A DNA stretch of 38,041 nt from ZC4RG30 sp039917615 (GTDB lineage: Bacteria > Pseudomonadota > Gammaproteobacteria > Steroidobacterales > Steroidobacteraceae): positions 1 to 38,041 of the forward strand of contig JBDSJD010000011.1 of NCBI GenBank assembly GCA_039917615.1, in the 5' to 3' direction. Shown piece after piece: positions 13,628-22,109 of this stretch. Both the position numbers and the translations under genes were made by a program. Numbering within the stretch: the stretch's first letter is position 1; each line of letters begins with the position of its first letter. Below the pieces are notes generated by a model. The model searched no databases. It was not told the DNA's origin and worked only from the letters and a program-made list of their open reading frames with translations.

Positions 13628-15673
13628 ATGGTGAGCCCAGCCTGGACAATAGTGCGCGAGCCTGACGGCATCGCGCTGCTGACCCTCGACATGCCTGGCA
13701 GGTCTGCCAACACGCTGGGCGCGGCAGTGCTGCAGGAACTGGCGACTGTGCTCAGTGAAGTTGAACGGTCACCGCCCGTGGGGCTCATCATCCGTTCCGG
13801 CAAGCCGGGCGGCTTCATCGCTGGCGCCGACATCAACGAGTTCACGACCTTCACAACGGTGGACGATGCGCTGCGCAGCATCCGGCTTGGCCAGGGTCTG
13901 TGCGACCGGATTGCGGCGCTGCCCTGCCCCACTGTCGCGCTGCTGCATGGCTTTGCGTTGGGTGGCGGCATGGAACTGGCGCTGGCCTGTCGCTATCGCG
14001 TGGGCGTGGACGACGGCAAACTCGCACTCGGCCTGCCCGAGGTGCAGCTGGGTATTCATCCGGGATTCGGCGGCACGGTGCGCGCGGTGCAACTGCTGGG
14101 CGTGCGGCCGGCGATGGACATGATGCTCACCGGCAAGAACATCCGCGGCGAGCGCGCGCTCAAACTCGGACTCATCGATGCGCTGGTGCCGAAAGAACAG
14201 GCGGATGCGGTCTGCCGCAAACTGATCGTCACAAAACCTGCGGCCCGACGACCAGCATTGCTGGAGCGTGTGCTGTCATGGCCCCCGGTACGGCCGTTCA
14301 TCACGCCTGCGCTGCTGCGCCAGGTGAGCAGCCGCGTGCGACGCGACCATTACCCGGCGCCCTACGCCATCATCGACCTCTGGGCCAGGCATGGCGGCAG
14401 CGGGCGCGCGGCTTATGAAGCCGAAGCGCAGTCGATCGCGCAATTGTTCACCGGCAGCACGGCCCGCAATCTGGTGCGGGTCTTTCTGCTGCAGGACCGG
14501 CTGAAAGCACTGGGAGGCAAACCAGCGGCCGATGCGGTCGTCATCCGTAATGTGCACGTGGTGGGCGCGGGCATCATGGGTGGCGATATTGCCGCCTGGT
14601 GCGCGCTGCGCGGTTTTCATGTCAGCCTGCAGGACCGCAGCCTCGAACAAGTCACACCGGCCATCAAGCGTGCCGCGGACCTGTTCGCGAAGCGCATACC
14701 TGGCGAAGCCGAACAAGCGGCTGCCAGTGCGCGGCTGGTGGCCGATGTGGAAGGAAACCGGATTGCGGAGGCTGATCTGGTCATCGAGGCCATCTTCGAA
14801 AACCTGGAAGCCAAGCGCGCGCTGTATGCCTCACTGCTGCCGCGCATGAAAGACAGTGCCATCCTGGCTACCAACACATCGAGCCTGGTGCTCGAGTCGC
14901 TGACCATAGCGATGCCGGACCCTGGGCGGTTTGTCGGCCTGCATTTCTTCAATCCCGTGGCGCAGATGCCGCTGGTCGAAATCATCCGGGGTCCAGACAC
15001 GCGCGCTGCGGTGACGGCGGCCGCAGCGGCATTCGTGCGGCGTCTGGACAAACTGCCGCTGCCCTGCCGCAGTTCGCCCGGGTTTCTGGTCAACCGGGTG
15101 CTGATTCCCTACATGCAGGAAGGGATGATCGCGGTGGAGGAAGGTCTGACGCCCGAGGTCGTGGATGCCGCGGCCACTCGCTTTGGCATGCCGATGGGTC
15201 CGATCGAGCTTTCTGATGTGGTGGGGCTGGACGTCTGCAAGCATGTGGGTGAAATCATCGGCAATGCGATTGGCCGCACACCGCCCCTGCCACTCAAGCA
15301 GCTCGAGCAGCTGGTGGCCGAGCGCAAACTCGGCCGCAAGAGCGGCCAGGGTTATTACCGCTGGGTCGATGGCAAAGCCGTGAAGCTGCCGGTGGATGAA
15401 GCGGCGGTGGCGCAGGAACTGACTGACCGCTTGATGCTGACGCTGGCCAACGAGAGCGTGGCCTGTCTGCGCGAAGCTATTGTGGCCGACGGCGATCTGG
15501 TCGATGCCGGTGTGATCTTCGGCGCCGGCTTTGCGCCGTTCCGAGGTGGTCCACTGCAATGGATCCGCAGCGAGGGACCGGAACGCCTGCATACGCGCCT
15601 GCAGCAGCTGGCCCTGCTGCATGGGTCACGCTTCGCGCCTGACGCCGGTTGGTCGGCCCTGCGCAGCGCGTGA
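13628..15673 (+). CDS. fadJ: Enoyl-CoA hydratase / 3-hydroxyacyl-CoA dehydrogenase
   Basis: A 681-residue bifunctional beta-oxidation enzyme of the FadJ/FadB alpha type. The crotonase part (about 1-190) has GFIAGADINEF, which forms the oxyanion hole, then the glycine-rich GGGMELALACRYRV and the catalytic Glu region GLPEVQLGIHPGFGG. The dehydrogenase part begins near residue 310 with the Rossmann motif VVGAGIMGGDIAAWCA, continues with GLHFFNPVAQMPLVEI (catalytic His) and GFLVNRVLIPYMQEG, and ends with two C-terminal helical domains. It hydrates enoyl-CoA and oxidises 3-hydroxyacyl-CoA. The thiolase partner is not in the window. The symbol is by family; fadB or a paralogue cannot be excluded. 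Confidence 0.9.
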   Translation: MVSPAWTIVREPDGIALLTLDMPGRSANTLGAAVLQELATVLSEVERSPPVGLIIRSGKPGGFIAGADINEFTTFTTVDDALRSIRLGQGLCDRIAALPCPTVALLHGFALGGGMELALACRYRVGVDDGKLALGLPEVQLGIHPGFGGTVRAVQLLGVRPAMDMMLTGKNIRGERALKLGLIDALVPKEQADAVCRKLIVTKPAARRPALLERVLSWPPVRPFITPALLRQVSSRVRRDHYPAPYAIIDLWARHGGSGRAAYEAEAQSIAQLFTGSTARNLVRVFLLQDRLKALGGKPAADAVVIRNVHVVGAGIMGGDIAAWCALRGFHVSLQDRSLEQVTPAIKRAADLFAKRIPGEAEQAAASARLVADVEGNRIAEADLVIEAIFENLEAKRALYASLLPRMKDSAILATNTSSLVLESLTIAMPDPGRFVGLHFFNPVAQMPLVEIIRGPDTRAAVTAAAAAFVRRLDKLPLPCRSSPGFLVNRVLIPYMQEGMIAVEEGLTPEVVDAAATRFGMPMGPIELSDVVGLDVCKHVGEIIGNAIGRTPPLPLKQLEQLVAERKLGRKSGQGYYRWVDGKAVKLPVDEAAVAQELTDRLMLTLANESVACLREAIVADGDLVDAGVIFGAGFAPFRGGPLQWIRSEGPERLHTRLQQLALLHGSRFAPDAGWSALRSA

Positions 15674-15707
15674 TAGTATTTCGCGGATAAATGGAACGGA
15701 TGAATCG

Positions 15708-16787
15708 ATGAGCCAGGGCCGCCCCGTCGACGTAAAGCTGCTGCGAAAGCTTGCGCCCCTTGACGGCCTGAAGAAAGAGAATCAGGCGGCGCTGGCGCGC
15801 AAGGTTGTCATCCAGGAGCTGGACTCCGGCAGGCTGCTGTTCAAGCAGGGCGATACCGAAAAGCGCACTGTCTGGATCATTACCGGCACTGTCGAACTGC
15901 GCGAAGACGACCGCACCATCGGCGCCATCACCGGTGGAACACCCGAAGCACGCAACCCGCTCGCAGCGAAGATTCCGCGCGAATTCTCCGCCCGCGCCAT
16001 GGACAACGTTGAATACCTGTCCATCGACAGCGAGCTGCTCGATGTCATGATCACCTGGGATCAGACGGGCACCTACGAAGTGGCGGAGCTGCAGGCGCAG
16101 TTCCAGGGTGCGGAAGGCGACGACTGGATGACCACGCTGCTGCAGAGTCGCGCCATGCAACGCATTCCCCCGGCCAACATCCAGGCCATCTTCATGCGCA
16201 TGCAGCGCATGCCCCATCGCGCCGGCGATGTGGTCATCCGCCAGGGCACCGAGGGCGACTACTTCTACGCCATCGTCAGCGGCAGGTGCGTGGTCACGCG
16301 CGAGACGCCGCTCAACAAGGATGGCATCCGGCTCGCCGAACTGGGCGTTGGTGATACCTTCGGCGAGGAAGCGCTGATCTCCGAGGCCAAGCGCAATGCC
16401 ACGGTGACCATGCTCACCGACGGTGTGCTCATGCGCCTGAAAAAGGACGACTTCCGCGAACTGATGAACGAGCCGCTGCTGCAGTGGGTCACCGCCGAGC
16501 AGGCTGAACAACTGGTAGCAAAGAAAGGTGGGCTCTGGCTCGACGTGCGACTGCCATCGGAGTTTCAAAACCTGGCAGTGGAGTCGGCCATCAATGTGCC
16601 GCTGTATTTCATCCGTCTGAAGCTTTCCGCGCTCGACAAGAGCACGCCGTACATCGTCTATTGCGACACGGGGCGGCGCAGTTCTGCAGCGGCGTTCATC
16701 CTGGTGGAAAAGGGCTTTGACGCCTATGTGCTGAAGGGCGGACTGTCGACCATGGAGCGCGGCCTGCGTCGCGCGGCGCCGGGCTAA
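15708..16787 (+). CDS. Double cyclic-nucleotide-binding domain / rhodanese fusion
   Basis: A 359-residue cytoplasmic protein with three modules. The first cNMP-like fold (about 10-130) has the degenerate GDTEKRTVWIITGTVEL. The second (about 150-265) is more canonical: GDVVIRQGTEGDYFYAIVSG and GDTFGEEALISEAKRNATVTM, with FGE-AL and an RNAT arginine as in cAMP-binding domains. The third is a rhodanese domain (about 270-355) with LWLDVRLPSEF and active Cys in YCDTGRRSSAAAFIL. It probably moves sulfur in response to cyclic nucleotide, which is inference. No DNA-binding domain is present. The start at 15708 lies 35 bases after fadJ. The frame is open further upstream, but inside fadJ. Confidence 0.88.
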   Translation: MSQGRPVDVKLLRKLAPLDGLKKENQAALARKVVIQELDSGRLLFKQGDTEKRTVWIITGTVELREDDRTIGAITGGTPEARNPLAAKIPREFSARAMDNVEYLSIDSELLDVMITWDQTGTYEVAELQAQFQGAEGDDWMTTLLQSRAMQRIPPANIQAIFMRMQRMPHRAGDVVIRQGTEGDYFYAIVSGRCVVTRETPLNKDGIRLAELGVGDTFGEEALISEAKRNATVTMLTDGVLMRLKKDDFRELMNEPLLQWVTAEQAEQLVAKKGGLWLDVRLPSEFQNLAVESAINVPLYFIRLKLSALDKSTPYIVYCDTGRRSSAAAFILVEKGFDAYVLKGGLSTMERGLRRAAPG

Positions 16788-16806
16788 GGCCACGGGCAAG
16801 CACGTA

Positions 16807-16827
16807 GGCCCGGGCGGCGCCCGGGCC
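16807..16827. terminator. Hairpin shared by convergent genes
   Basis: A perfect 9-bp GC-only stem (GGCCCGGGC, loop GGC, then its complement) lies in the 42-base gap between the convergent rhodanese-fusion and pilZ genes. There is no T-run on either side, so it may act as a bidirectional transcription block or mRNA 3' end rather than a classic intrinsic terminator. Confidence 0.6.
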
Positions 16828-16829
16828 GG

Positions 16830-17201
16830 TTACATCGTGTGCGTGGATTTCTCGCCGGCCAGCGCGCCGGCCAGGTAGTTCTCGATCTTCTTCTGCGTCT
16901 GGCCGCGATCCTGCTCGCTGAACTGCACGCCAATGCCGGTGGTGCGCTTGCCCTGCGCGCCCTTGGGGGTCAACCAGATGACGCGGCCGGCTACCGGCAG
17001 CTTTTCATCCTCGCCCATCAGGTTCAGCAGCATGAACACTTCATCGCCCAGCCGGTAGTTGCTGTTCGTGGGGATGAACAGCCCGCCGTTGCGCACGAAT
17101 GGCATATAGGCCATGTACAGTGCGCTCTTGTCCTTGATGGTGAGCGTCAGCAGTCCCGGCTTATTAACGCCTGAGCGCGCGTTCGGGTCTTTCGGCGTCA
17201 T
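16830..17201 (-). CDS. pilZ: PilZ domain protein (type IV pilus type)
   Basis: A 123-residue protein with the PilZ beta barrel: LLTLTIKDKSALYMAYMPFVRNGGLFIPT, YRLGDEVFMLLNL, LPVAGRVIWLTP and GIGVQFS. The RxxxR and D/NxSxxG motifs that bind cyclic di-GMP are absent, as in the true PilZ that acts in type IV pilus assembly without binding the nucleotide. Its place after holB is the conserved gammaproteobacterial position. It is the last gene of the block. Confidence 0.9.
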   Translation of the reverse strand: MTPKDPNARSGVNKPGLLTLTIKDKSALYMAYMPFVRNGGLFIPTNSNYRLGDEVFMLLNLMGEDEKLPVAGRVIWLTPKGAQGKRTTGIGVQFSEQDRGQTQKKIENYLAGALAGEKSTHTM

Positions 17202-17221
17202 GTTCTTCCTGTTGTCGAGCT

Positions 17222-18169
17222 TCAGGCCCCGCCGGCCCTGTTCAGCTGCCAGAGGTGGCGTTCCAGCGCCAGGGGTTTGTTGAGCGACGTGGCAAGTTGG
17301 CGTTGCAACCCGCGCAGATCATCCAGCAGTCCGAGCGCTGTGCCTATATTTATGTCTAAAGGCGCATCTTGCAACCGGGGCCCAGAGCGCATTGCCAGAA
17401 TCCGCCCTGTGAGGCAGTTCTCAATGCCGCGCAGGCGCAGGGGCAGCTCATCCTTTGCCCAGGCCTCGGCCGTGCGGATCACATCGATGCGGCCGCGGCG
17501 GGCGTCATCGAGCAGCTGCAGGACCTCGGTCCGGATCGCCAGTATATGCCCCACGTCTACAGCCAGCGCTTCGACGGGCGCCACACCCAGTACATCGAGC
17601 ACCGCCGGCCAATCAGCCTTGTGGGCGGGCTGCTGCGCTGCAAGCCAGGCTATCGCTGTGTCGCGATCGGGTGCGGCCGCGGCAAGCTTTAGGCAACGGC
17701 TGCGGACCGTCGCAGGCAGCAGGCTCGGCGCGGTCGTAACCAGCACAAGGCTGGCATCCGGACGGGATTCCTCCAGCGTTTTGAGCAGGGCGTTGGCCGC
17801 GTTGCGGTTCAATGCTTCGGCCGGCTGGAACACGACCACCGTGCCCTTGCCTTGGTAGCTCGACAGGGCGAGTTGTCCGGCTATCGCGCGCACCTGGTCG
17901 ATGGTGATCTGGCCGAGCTTCGATTCAGCATCCGGCCCCACCACGATGAAATCAGGATGCTCACCCTGCGCGATGCGCCGACAGTGGTTGCAGCGACCGC
18001 AGGCGGGCGGGTTGGCCGCGCAGAACTGCAGTTGGGCTGCATACACCGCAAGCTGCATGGCGCCCACGCCGGGGGCCTCATGGATCAGCAATGCAGGCGG
18101 TGATCGCCCTGCTTCGCGGGCTGCGCGCAACCTGGCAGCGGCGGGTTCCAGCCAGGGATAAAGACTCAC
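17222..18169 (-). CDS. holB: DNA polymerase III delta' subunit
   Basis: A clamp-loader subunit of 315 residues. The start is GTG at 18169 (SLYPWLEPAAARL), overlapping the tmk stop as GTGA; the open frame goes further up, but inside tmk. The zinc-binding cysteines are CAANPPACGRCNHC. The P-loop is degenerate (HEAPGVGAMQ), as expected for delta', which does not hydrolyse ATP. The sensor motif region ALLKTLEESRPDASLVLVTTAP and SRC arginine are in place. The C-terminal helical collar is present. Confidence 0.92.
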   Translation of the reverse strand: MSLYPWLEPAAARLRAAREAGRSPPALLIHEAPGVGAMQLAVYAAQLQFCAANPPACGRCNHCRRIAQGEHPDFIVVGPDAESKLGQITIDQVRAIAGQLALSSYQGKGTVVVFQPAEALNRNAANALLKTLEESRPDASLVLVTTAPSLLPATVRSRCLKLAAAAPDRDTAIAWLAAQQPAHKADWPAVLDVLGVAPVEALAVDVGHILAIRTEVLQLLDDARRGRIDVIRTAEAWAKDELPLRLRGIENCLTGRILAMRSGPRLQDAPLDINIGTALGLLDDLRGLQRQLATSLNKPLALERHLWQLNRAGGA

Positions 18170-18786
18170 AGTGCTGCGAGCTCGTGCAAGGCTGCTTCGA
18201 GCAGCTCGGCGGGAGTGCGGGTTGCGTCCAGTACGCGGAAGCGTTGCGGTTCGCACTGCGCCAGCAGCAGGTAGCGCGCGCGCACCCGCGCGAAGAAAGC
18301 CAGTGCCTCATCTTCAAAGCGATCGCCCTGGTCGTGCCGGGCACGCGCTCGCGCGAGACCGGTTTCGGGCGGCAGGTCGAGCAGGAAGGTGAGGTCCGGC
18401 TGTAACTGCGGATGTGCGATACCGGCCAGCGCATCGATGGCAGTCTCGTCCAGCCCCCTGCCCCCACCTTGATAGGCGCGGCTCGCATCGGTGAAGCGAT
18501 CGCAGAGCACCCACTCTCCACGCGCCAGCGCGGGCAAAAGCCGCTGGCTGACATGCGCTGCGCGCGCCGCGAACATCAGCAGCAGCTCGGTGGTTGGCGG
18601 CATGCCATCGCTGCGGCGGGCCAATGCCAGCTGGCGGATTTCCTCGGCCAGGGGCGTGCCGCCGGGTTCACGCGTGGCGCACACCACGTGGCCGCGCGCG
18701 GTCAGCGACTGGGTCAGCGCGCGCTGCAGGCTGGATTTGCCCGCGCCTTCTATGCCCTCGAAGGTGATGAATCGGCCGCGGCTCAT
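18166..18786 (-). CDS. tmk: Thymidylate kinase
   Basis: 206 residues, full length. It phosphorylates dTMP to dTDP. The P-loop is FEGIEGAGKSS, the LID/dTMP region is REPGGTPLAEEIR, and DRFTDASRAYQGGGRGL carries the DR(Y/F) and Gln-Gly-Gly residues that hold substrate. It overlaps mltG upstream (ATGA) and holB downstream (GTGA), so it is translationally coupled to both. Confidence 0.95.
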   Translation of the reverse strand: MSRGRFITFEGIEGAGKSSLQRALTQSLTARGHVVCATREPGGTPLAEEIRQLALARRSDGMPPTTELLLMFAARAAHVSQRLLPALARGEWVLCDRFTDASRAYQGGGRGLDETAIDALAGIAHPQLQPDLTFLLDLPPETGLARARARHDQGDRFEDEALAFFARVRARYLLLAQCEPQRFRVLDATRTPAELLEAALHELAAL

Positions 18787-19889
18787 GGGGTCGCCGATGC
18801 CGCAGGGGAAGGCGCTGCGGCCGGAGTCGCGATCTCCTCCGCGATCGACGGCGCGCGCAGCCGTTCGAGGTAGCGCTGCACGCAGCGGTTGTGCTCGGCC
18901 ACTGTGGCGGAGAAGCAGTGGCCGCCGCTGCCATCACCAAGCGCCACGAAGAAGATCGAGTCGGTTTTCTCTGGGTTCAGCGTGGCGACGAGGGCCTTGT
19001 GCCCGGGCAATGCAATCGGCGTCGGCGGCAGGCCGGTTCGGGTATAGGTGTTGTAGGGCGTGTCGGCTGTAAGGTCGCGCTTGCGAATGTTGCCGTTCCA
19101 GCGGTCGCCGATGCCGTAGATGACGGTGGGGTCCGACTGCAGCCGCATGCCCTTTCGCAGCCGGTTGATGAACACTCCCGCCACACGCGCGCGTTCGTTG
19201 GCAAGGCCGGTTTCCTTTTCCACAATGGACGCGAGCACCAGGGCCTCGTCCGGGGTCGCCAGTGGCAGATCGGGTTGCCGCGCCTCCCACGCAGTCTGCA
19301 GGTTGCGCTGTTGTGCGGTGAACGCCATGCCGAGGACCTGGATGTCGGTGGTGACGCCAGATGCGTAGGAGTAGGTATCTGGGGCAAAGCGCCCTTCGGC
19401 CGGAAGGCCTGGGGCGCCGAGCTGTTCCATGATCCCGGCCTCGCTGCGATTACCCAGCGTCTGCAGCAGGTCGGGCTGCTGCGCAAGATGGGCGCGCATC
19501 TGCGCGAAGCTCCAGCCTTCGACGATCGTTACCTTTTCCAGTGCTACCCGGCCTTCGATCAGCTGGCGCACAATTTCGATGGGCGGCTGGCCCGGCACGA
19601 TGCGGTAGCGGCCAGCCTTGACGTCGCCGCTGGACAGCGGCGTGCCAAGCTGGCAGCAACGCAGATACCACTCCAGGAGCCTCGCATCGCCGATCAGCTG
19701 CTGTCGCTCAAGCGCCTTCAGAACAGAGCGCAGGCTGCTGCCCTGCTGCACCTCGAACTGCTGCATCGATGTGGAAGGACCCGGGCGGGTCGCCGCCTGC
19801 TGCACGACGCGACGCAGGCCCAGCGTCGCGGCTGTCATCAGCACCAGCAACAGCAACAAGAGGATGCCGATTTTGCCGCGCCTATTCAT
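18783..19889 (-). CDS. mltG: Endolytic murein transglycosylase
   Basis: 368 residues with one N-terminal membrane helix (IGILLLLLLVLMTAATLGL) and a periplasmic YceG-like domain. It cleaves nascent glycan strands and so ends peptidoglycan chains. The catalytic Glu is in ASIVEKETGLANER. The following conserved part is LQSDPTVIYGIG, then TPYNTYTRTGLPPTPIALPG. A LysM-like beta region precedes it (FEVQQGSSLRSVLKAL). The start at 19889 (MNRRGKIG) overlaps the last eight bases of pabC. The frame is open above, but inside pabC. The C-terminal 20 residues are an Ala/Pro-rich tail. Confidence 0.94.
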   Translation of the reverse strand: MNRRGKIGILLLLLLVLMTAATLGLRRVVQQAATRPGPSTSMQQFEVQQGSSLRSVLKALERQQLIGDARLLEWYLRCCQLGTPLSSGDVKAGRYRIVPGQPPIEIVRQLIEGRVALEKVTIVEGWSFAQMRAHLAQQPDLLQTLGNRSEAGIMEQLGAPGLPAEGRFAPDTYSYASGVTTDIQVLGMAFTAQQRNLQTAWEARQPDLPLATPDEALVLASIVEKETGLANERARVAGVFINRLRKGMRLQSDPTVIYGIGDRWNGNIRKRDLTADTPYNTYTRTGLPPTPIALPGHKALVATLNPEKTDSIFFVALGDGSGGHCFSATVAEHNRCVQRYLERLRAPSIAEEIATPAAAPSPAASATP

Positions 19890-20703
19890 CGAGGAGATCG
19901 ATCCTTGCCGCAAGTTCGCGCAGTGACGATTGGAGGCCAAGCTTGCGGCCATTGAGTTCATGCACGGACAGCAGGCCCAGGCGCACGTTCGACACCGCGA
20001 GGCTAGTGCAGCGTTCGAGCGCAGACATCGGGATCCTCGCGATGCGCACGGACAAGGCAGCCTGCTGCGCTTCGCGCAGCACCACCGCGCGCAACACTCC
20101 GGCGATACCACACAGATCAAGCTCTGGAGTCACAAGCAGCCCGTCCAGCTCCACAAACACGTTGCTCATGGTGCCTGATATCAAGAGCCCCGAGCTACTT
20201 GCCATCAGGCCTTCGAATGCATCGGTGCCCTGCAAGCTGGCACGCGCCAGCACCTGCTCCAGCCGGTTGCAGTGCTTGAGCCCGGCGAGGTCGGGGTTCT
20301 CGCCCAGAGAATTGCGCAGTGTTACCGCGCGCACAGTTGCAGGCAGATCAGCCGCAGTCGGCGCTGGATAGACGCTGAGAATCACGCGCGTGCGCTCGAC
20401 GCCGGAAGGTGCGTAGCCACGCGTTGTGGCATCACCCCGTGTCAGCTGCAGCTTCAGCAAGGCCGCCCCCAGCCCACTTGCGAGCTGCCTCGCCTGCCGC
20501 CAGATGGCCGCGTGATCAGCAGTGATGGCGAGGCGGTTGCAGCCCTGCGCCAGACGCGCGCGATGCAGCGCTTCAAAACGAATGCGGCCATTGCGCACCA
20601 GCATGGTTTCGAACAGTCCGTCGCCATATTGCAGCGCCCGGTCCTGTGGCCAGCTCTCGCTGCACGGTCGACCATCGACGAATACCTGCAATGCAGTGCT
20701 CAT
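19882..20703 (-). CDS. pabC: Aminodeoxychorismate lyase
   Basis: 273 residues, a fold-type IV PLP enzyme that releases pyruvate from aminodeoxychorismate to give 4-aminobenzoate for folate. The N-terminus has QYGDGLFETMLVRNGRI. The PLP lysine is in LAGLKHCNRLEQVLAR. The phosphate-binding part is SGTMSNVFVELDG, and TPELDLCGIAGVLRAVVL follows. It overlaps pabB by ATGA. Confidence 0.93.
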   Translation of the reverse strand: MSTALQVFVDGRPCSESWPQDRALQYGDGLFETMLVRNGRIRFEALHRARLAQGCNRLAITADHAAIWRQARQLASGLGAALLKLQLTRGDATTRGYAPSGVERTRVILSVYPAPTAADLPATVRAVTLRNSLGENPDLAGLKHCNRLEQVLARASLQGTDAFEGLMASSSGLLISGTMSNVFVELDGLLVTPELDLCGIAGVLRAVVLREAQQAALSVRIARIPMSALERCTSLAVSNVRLGLLSVHELNGRKLGLQSSLRELAARIDLLDE

Positions 20704-22091
20704 GGGAGCAGCGCCAGCAGCATGCCACGCGCCTTGGCCTGCGTTTCTGCAAGTTCCCGCTCCGGGTGCGAATCCGCAACGATGCCTGCGCCGGCGCGGA
20801 ATTCCAGTTCCTGACCGTACAGCGACATGGTGCGTATCAGGATGTTGAAATCGCCGGAACCATCGTGATTGAGGTATCCCAGGCTGCCGGTGTAGGGACC
20901 CCGCGGCGCCGCCTCCAGTTCCGCAATGATCTGCATGCAGCGCACCTTCGGGCAGCCGGTGATGGTGCCGCCTGGAAATACGGCGCGCAAAGCTTCCACG
21001 GGCGAAACTCCGGCGCGCAATTCGCCGGTGACATTGGAAACGATGTGATGCACATGGGCGTAGGTTTCCACCGCCATGTATTCATCCACCCGCACCGAAC
21101 CACCAGTGCAGACACGTCCGAGGTCATTGCGGGCCAGGTCGATGAGCATGATGTGTTCGGCCCGCTCCTTGGGATGCGCCACCAGTGCCTGGGCCAGTGC
21201 CTGGTCCTCGGTGGCATTCTTGCCGCGCGGATACGTGCCCGCAATCGGTCGCGTGTCCAGCCGTCGCCCCTGAATGCGCAGCAGGCGCTCGGGTGATGAC
21301 GACAGCACGCGCAACGCGCCGAACTGTGCGAAGGCCGCGAACGGCGCAGGATTGCTGGCGCGCAGGCGTTGATAGAGTGCAGCGGCCGGATAGTCGTCGG
21401 GCAAACGGGCCCGCCATGGGCGCGACAGATTGGCCTGGTAGATGTCGCCGGCCCGGATGTATTCCTGTGCGGCCAGGATGCGTTGCAGGTAAGCCGCAGG
21501 TTCTTCCTCGGTCACGGCGATGTTCGGGCCGCCGCCGTCGTCCAGTGGCGGCTGCGCAGATGCCTGCTGCAACTCGCCCAGAATCTGGCGGCGCTCCGCC
21601 AATGTGACCGAGGGCTCGGTTATCAGGAACCCCTGCCCCTGGGCATCCCGCATCAGTGCCGCTGGTACGCGTAGCGCTGCCGCGACCGGGCGTGCGTCCT
21701 GCGCACTTGCTGCAGGCCACCAGGGCCGCAGCGACGGTTCGATCTCGAGGCCCAGTTCGTAGCCCAGATAGACAAACCAGCCGCCGCCGAAAGGCAGTGT
21801 CTCTGGGCGCGCAGCGGCACCGGCAGCCGCCCTCTTCCAGTGTGCATCCAGCGCCGGCAGGAATGTAGGGGCGCTCACTGGCGGCAGCTCACCGCTGCTG
21901 TGCACACCACCGCGCGAGTCCAGCCAGATGCAACCGCGCGGCAGCGCAGCGAGCAATGACATTTGAGACAGCGCACCATCGGCAGCGCTGTCCAGAAGCA
22001 CGGGATAGCGCCCGGGCCATTGCGCGGCGAGGTTGAGCAGCGCCTGCGGCGCCAGCTCAACCGGTTCGATATGGAGTAGTGGCGCGCGCAT
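20700..22091 (-). CDS. pabB: Aminodeoxychorismate synthase component I
   Basis: 463 residues of the chorismate-binding family. The N-terminal domain has FGGGWFVYLGYELGLEIEP. The catalytic domain has the IYQANLSR block, SSSPERLL, RPIAGTYPRG, DLARNDLGRV, GGTITGCPKVRCM and YTGSLGYLNHDG. It adds ammonia to chorismate, with a PabA amidotransferase encoded elsewhere. One oddity: the PIKGT lysine known from E. coli PabB is Ala here (PIAGT), as in anthranilate synthase. The gene order with pabC still supports PabB. It lies 18 bases after fabF. Confidence 0.9.
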   Translation of the reverse strand: MRAPLLHIEPVELAPQALLNLAAQWPGRYPVLLDSAADGALSQMSLLAALPRGCIWLDSRGGVHSSGELPPVSAPTFLPALDAHWKRAAAGAAARPETLPFGGGWFVYLGYELGLEIEPSLRPWWPAASAQDARPVAAALRVPAALMRDAQGQGFLITEPSVTLAERRQILGELQQASAQPPLDDGGGPNIAVTEEEPAAYLQRILAAQEYIRAGDIYQANLSRPWRARLPDDYPAAALYQRLRASNPAPFAAFAQFGALRVLSSSPERLLRIQGRRLDTRPIAGTYPRGKNATEDQALAQALVAHPKERAEHIMLIDLARNDLGRVCTGGSVRVDEYMAVETYAHVHHIVSNVTGELRAGVSPVEALRAVFPGGTITGCPKVRCMQIIAELEAAPRGPYTGSLGYLNHDGSGDFNILIRTMSLYGQELEFRAGAGIVADSHPERELAETQAKARGMLLALLP

Positions 22092-22109
22092 GGCGCCGGG
22101 CTTTATGGC

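Noticed and set aside
12817..13971. Long minus-strand open frame continuing upstream of the TIR-like gene
   Set aside because: It is antisense to the EEP gene and the start of fadJ; the TIR fold begins at 12816 and the extra residues resemble no family.
15477..16799. Minus-strand open frame of 440 codons
   Set aside because: Antisense to fadJ and the cNMP/rhodanese gene; composition is that of a shadow frame.
18891..19955. Plus-strand open frame of 354 codons
   Set aside because: Antisense to mltG and pabC, which have all catalytic motifs; a GC-rich shadow frame.
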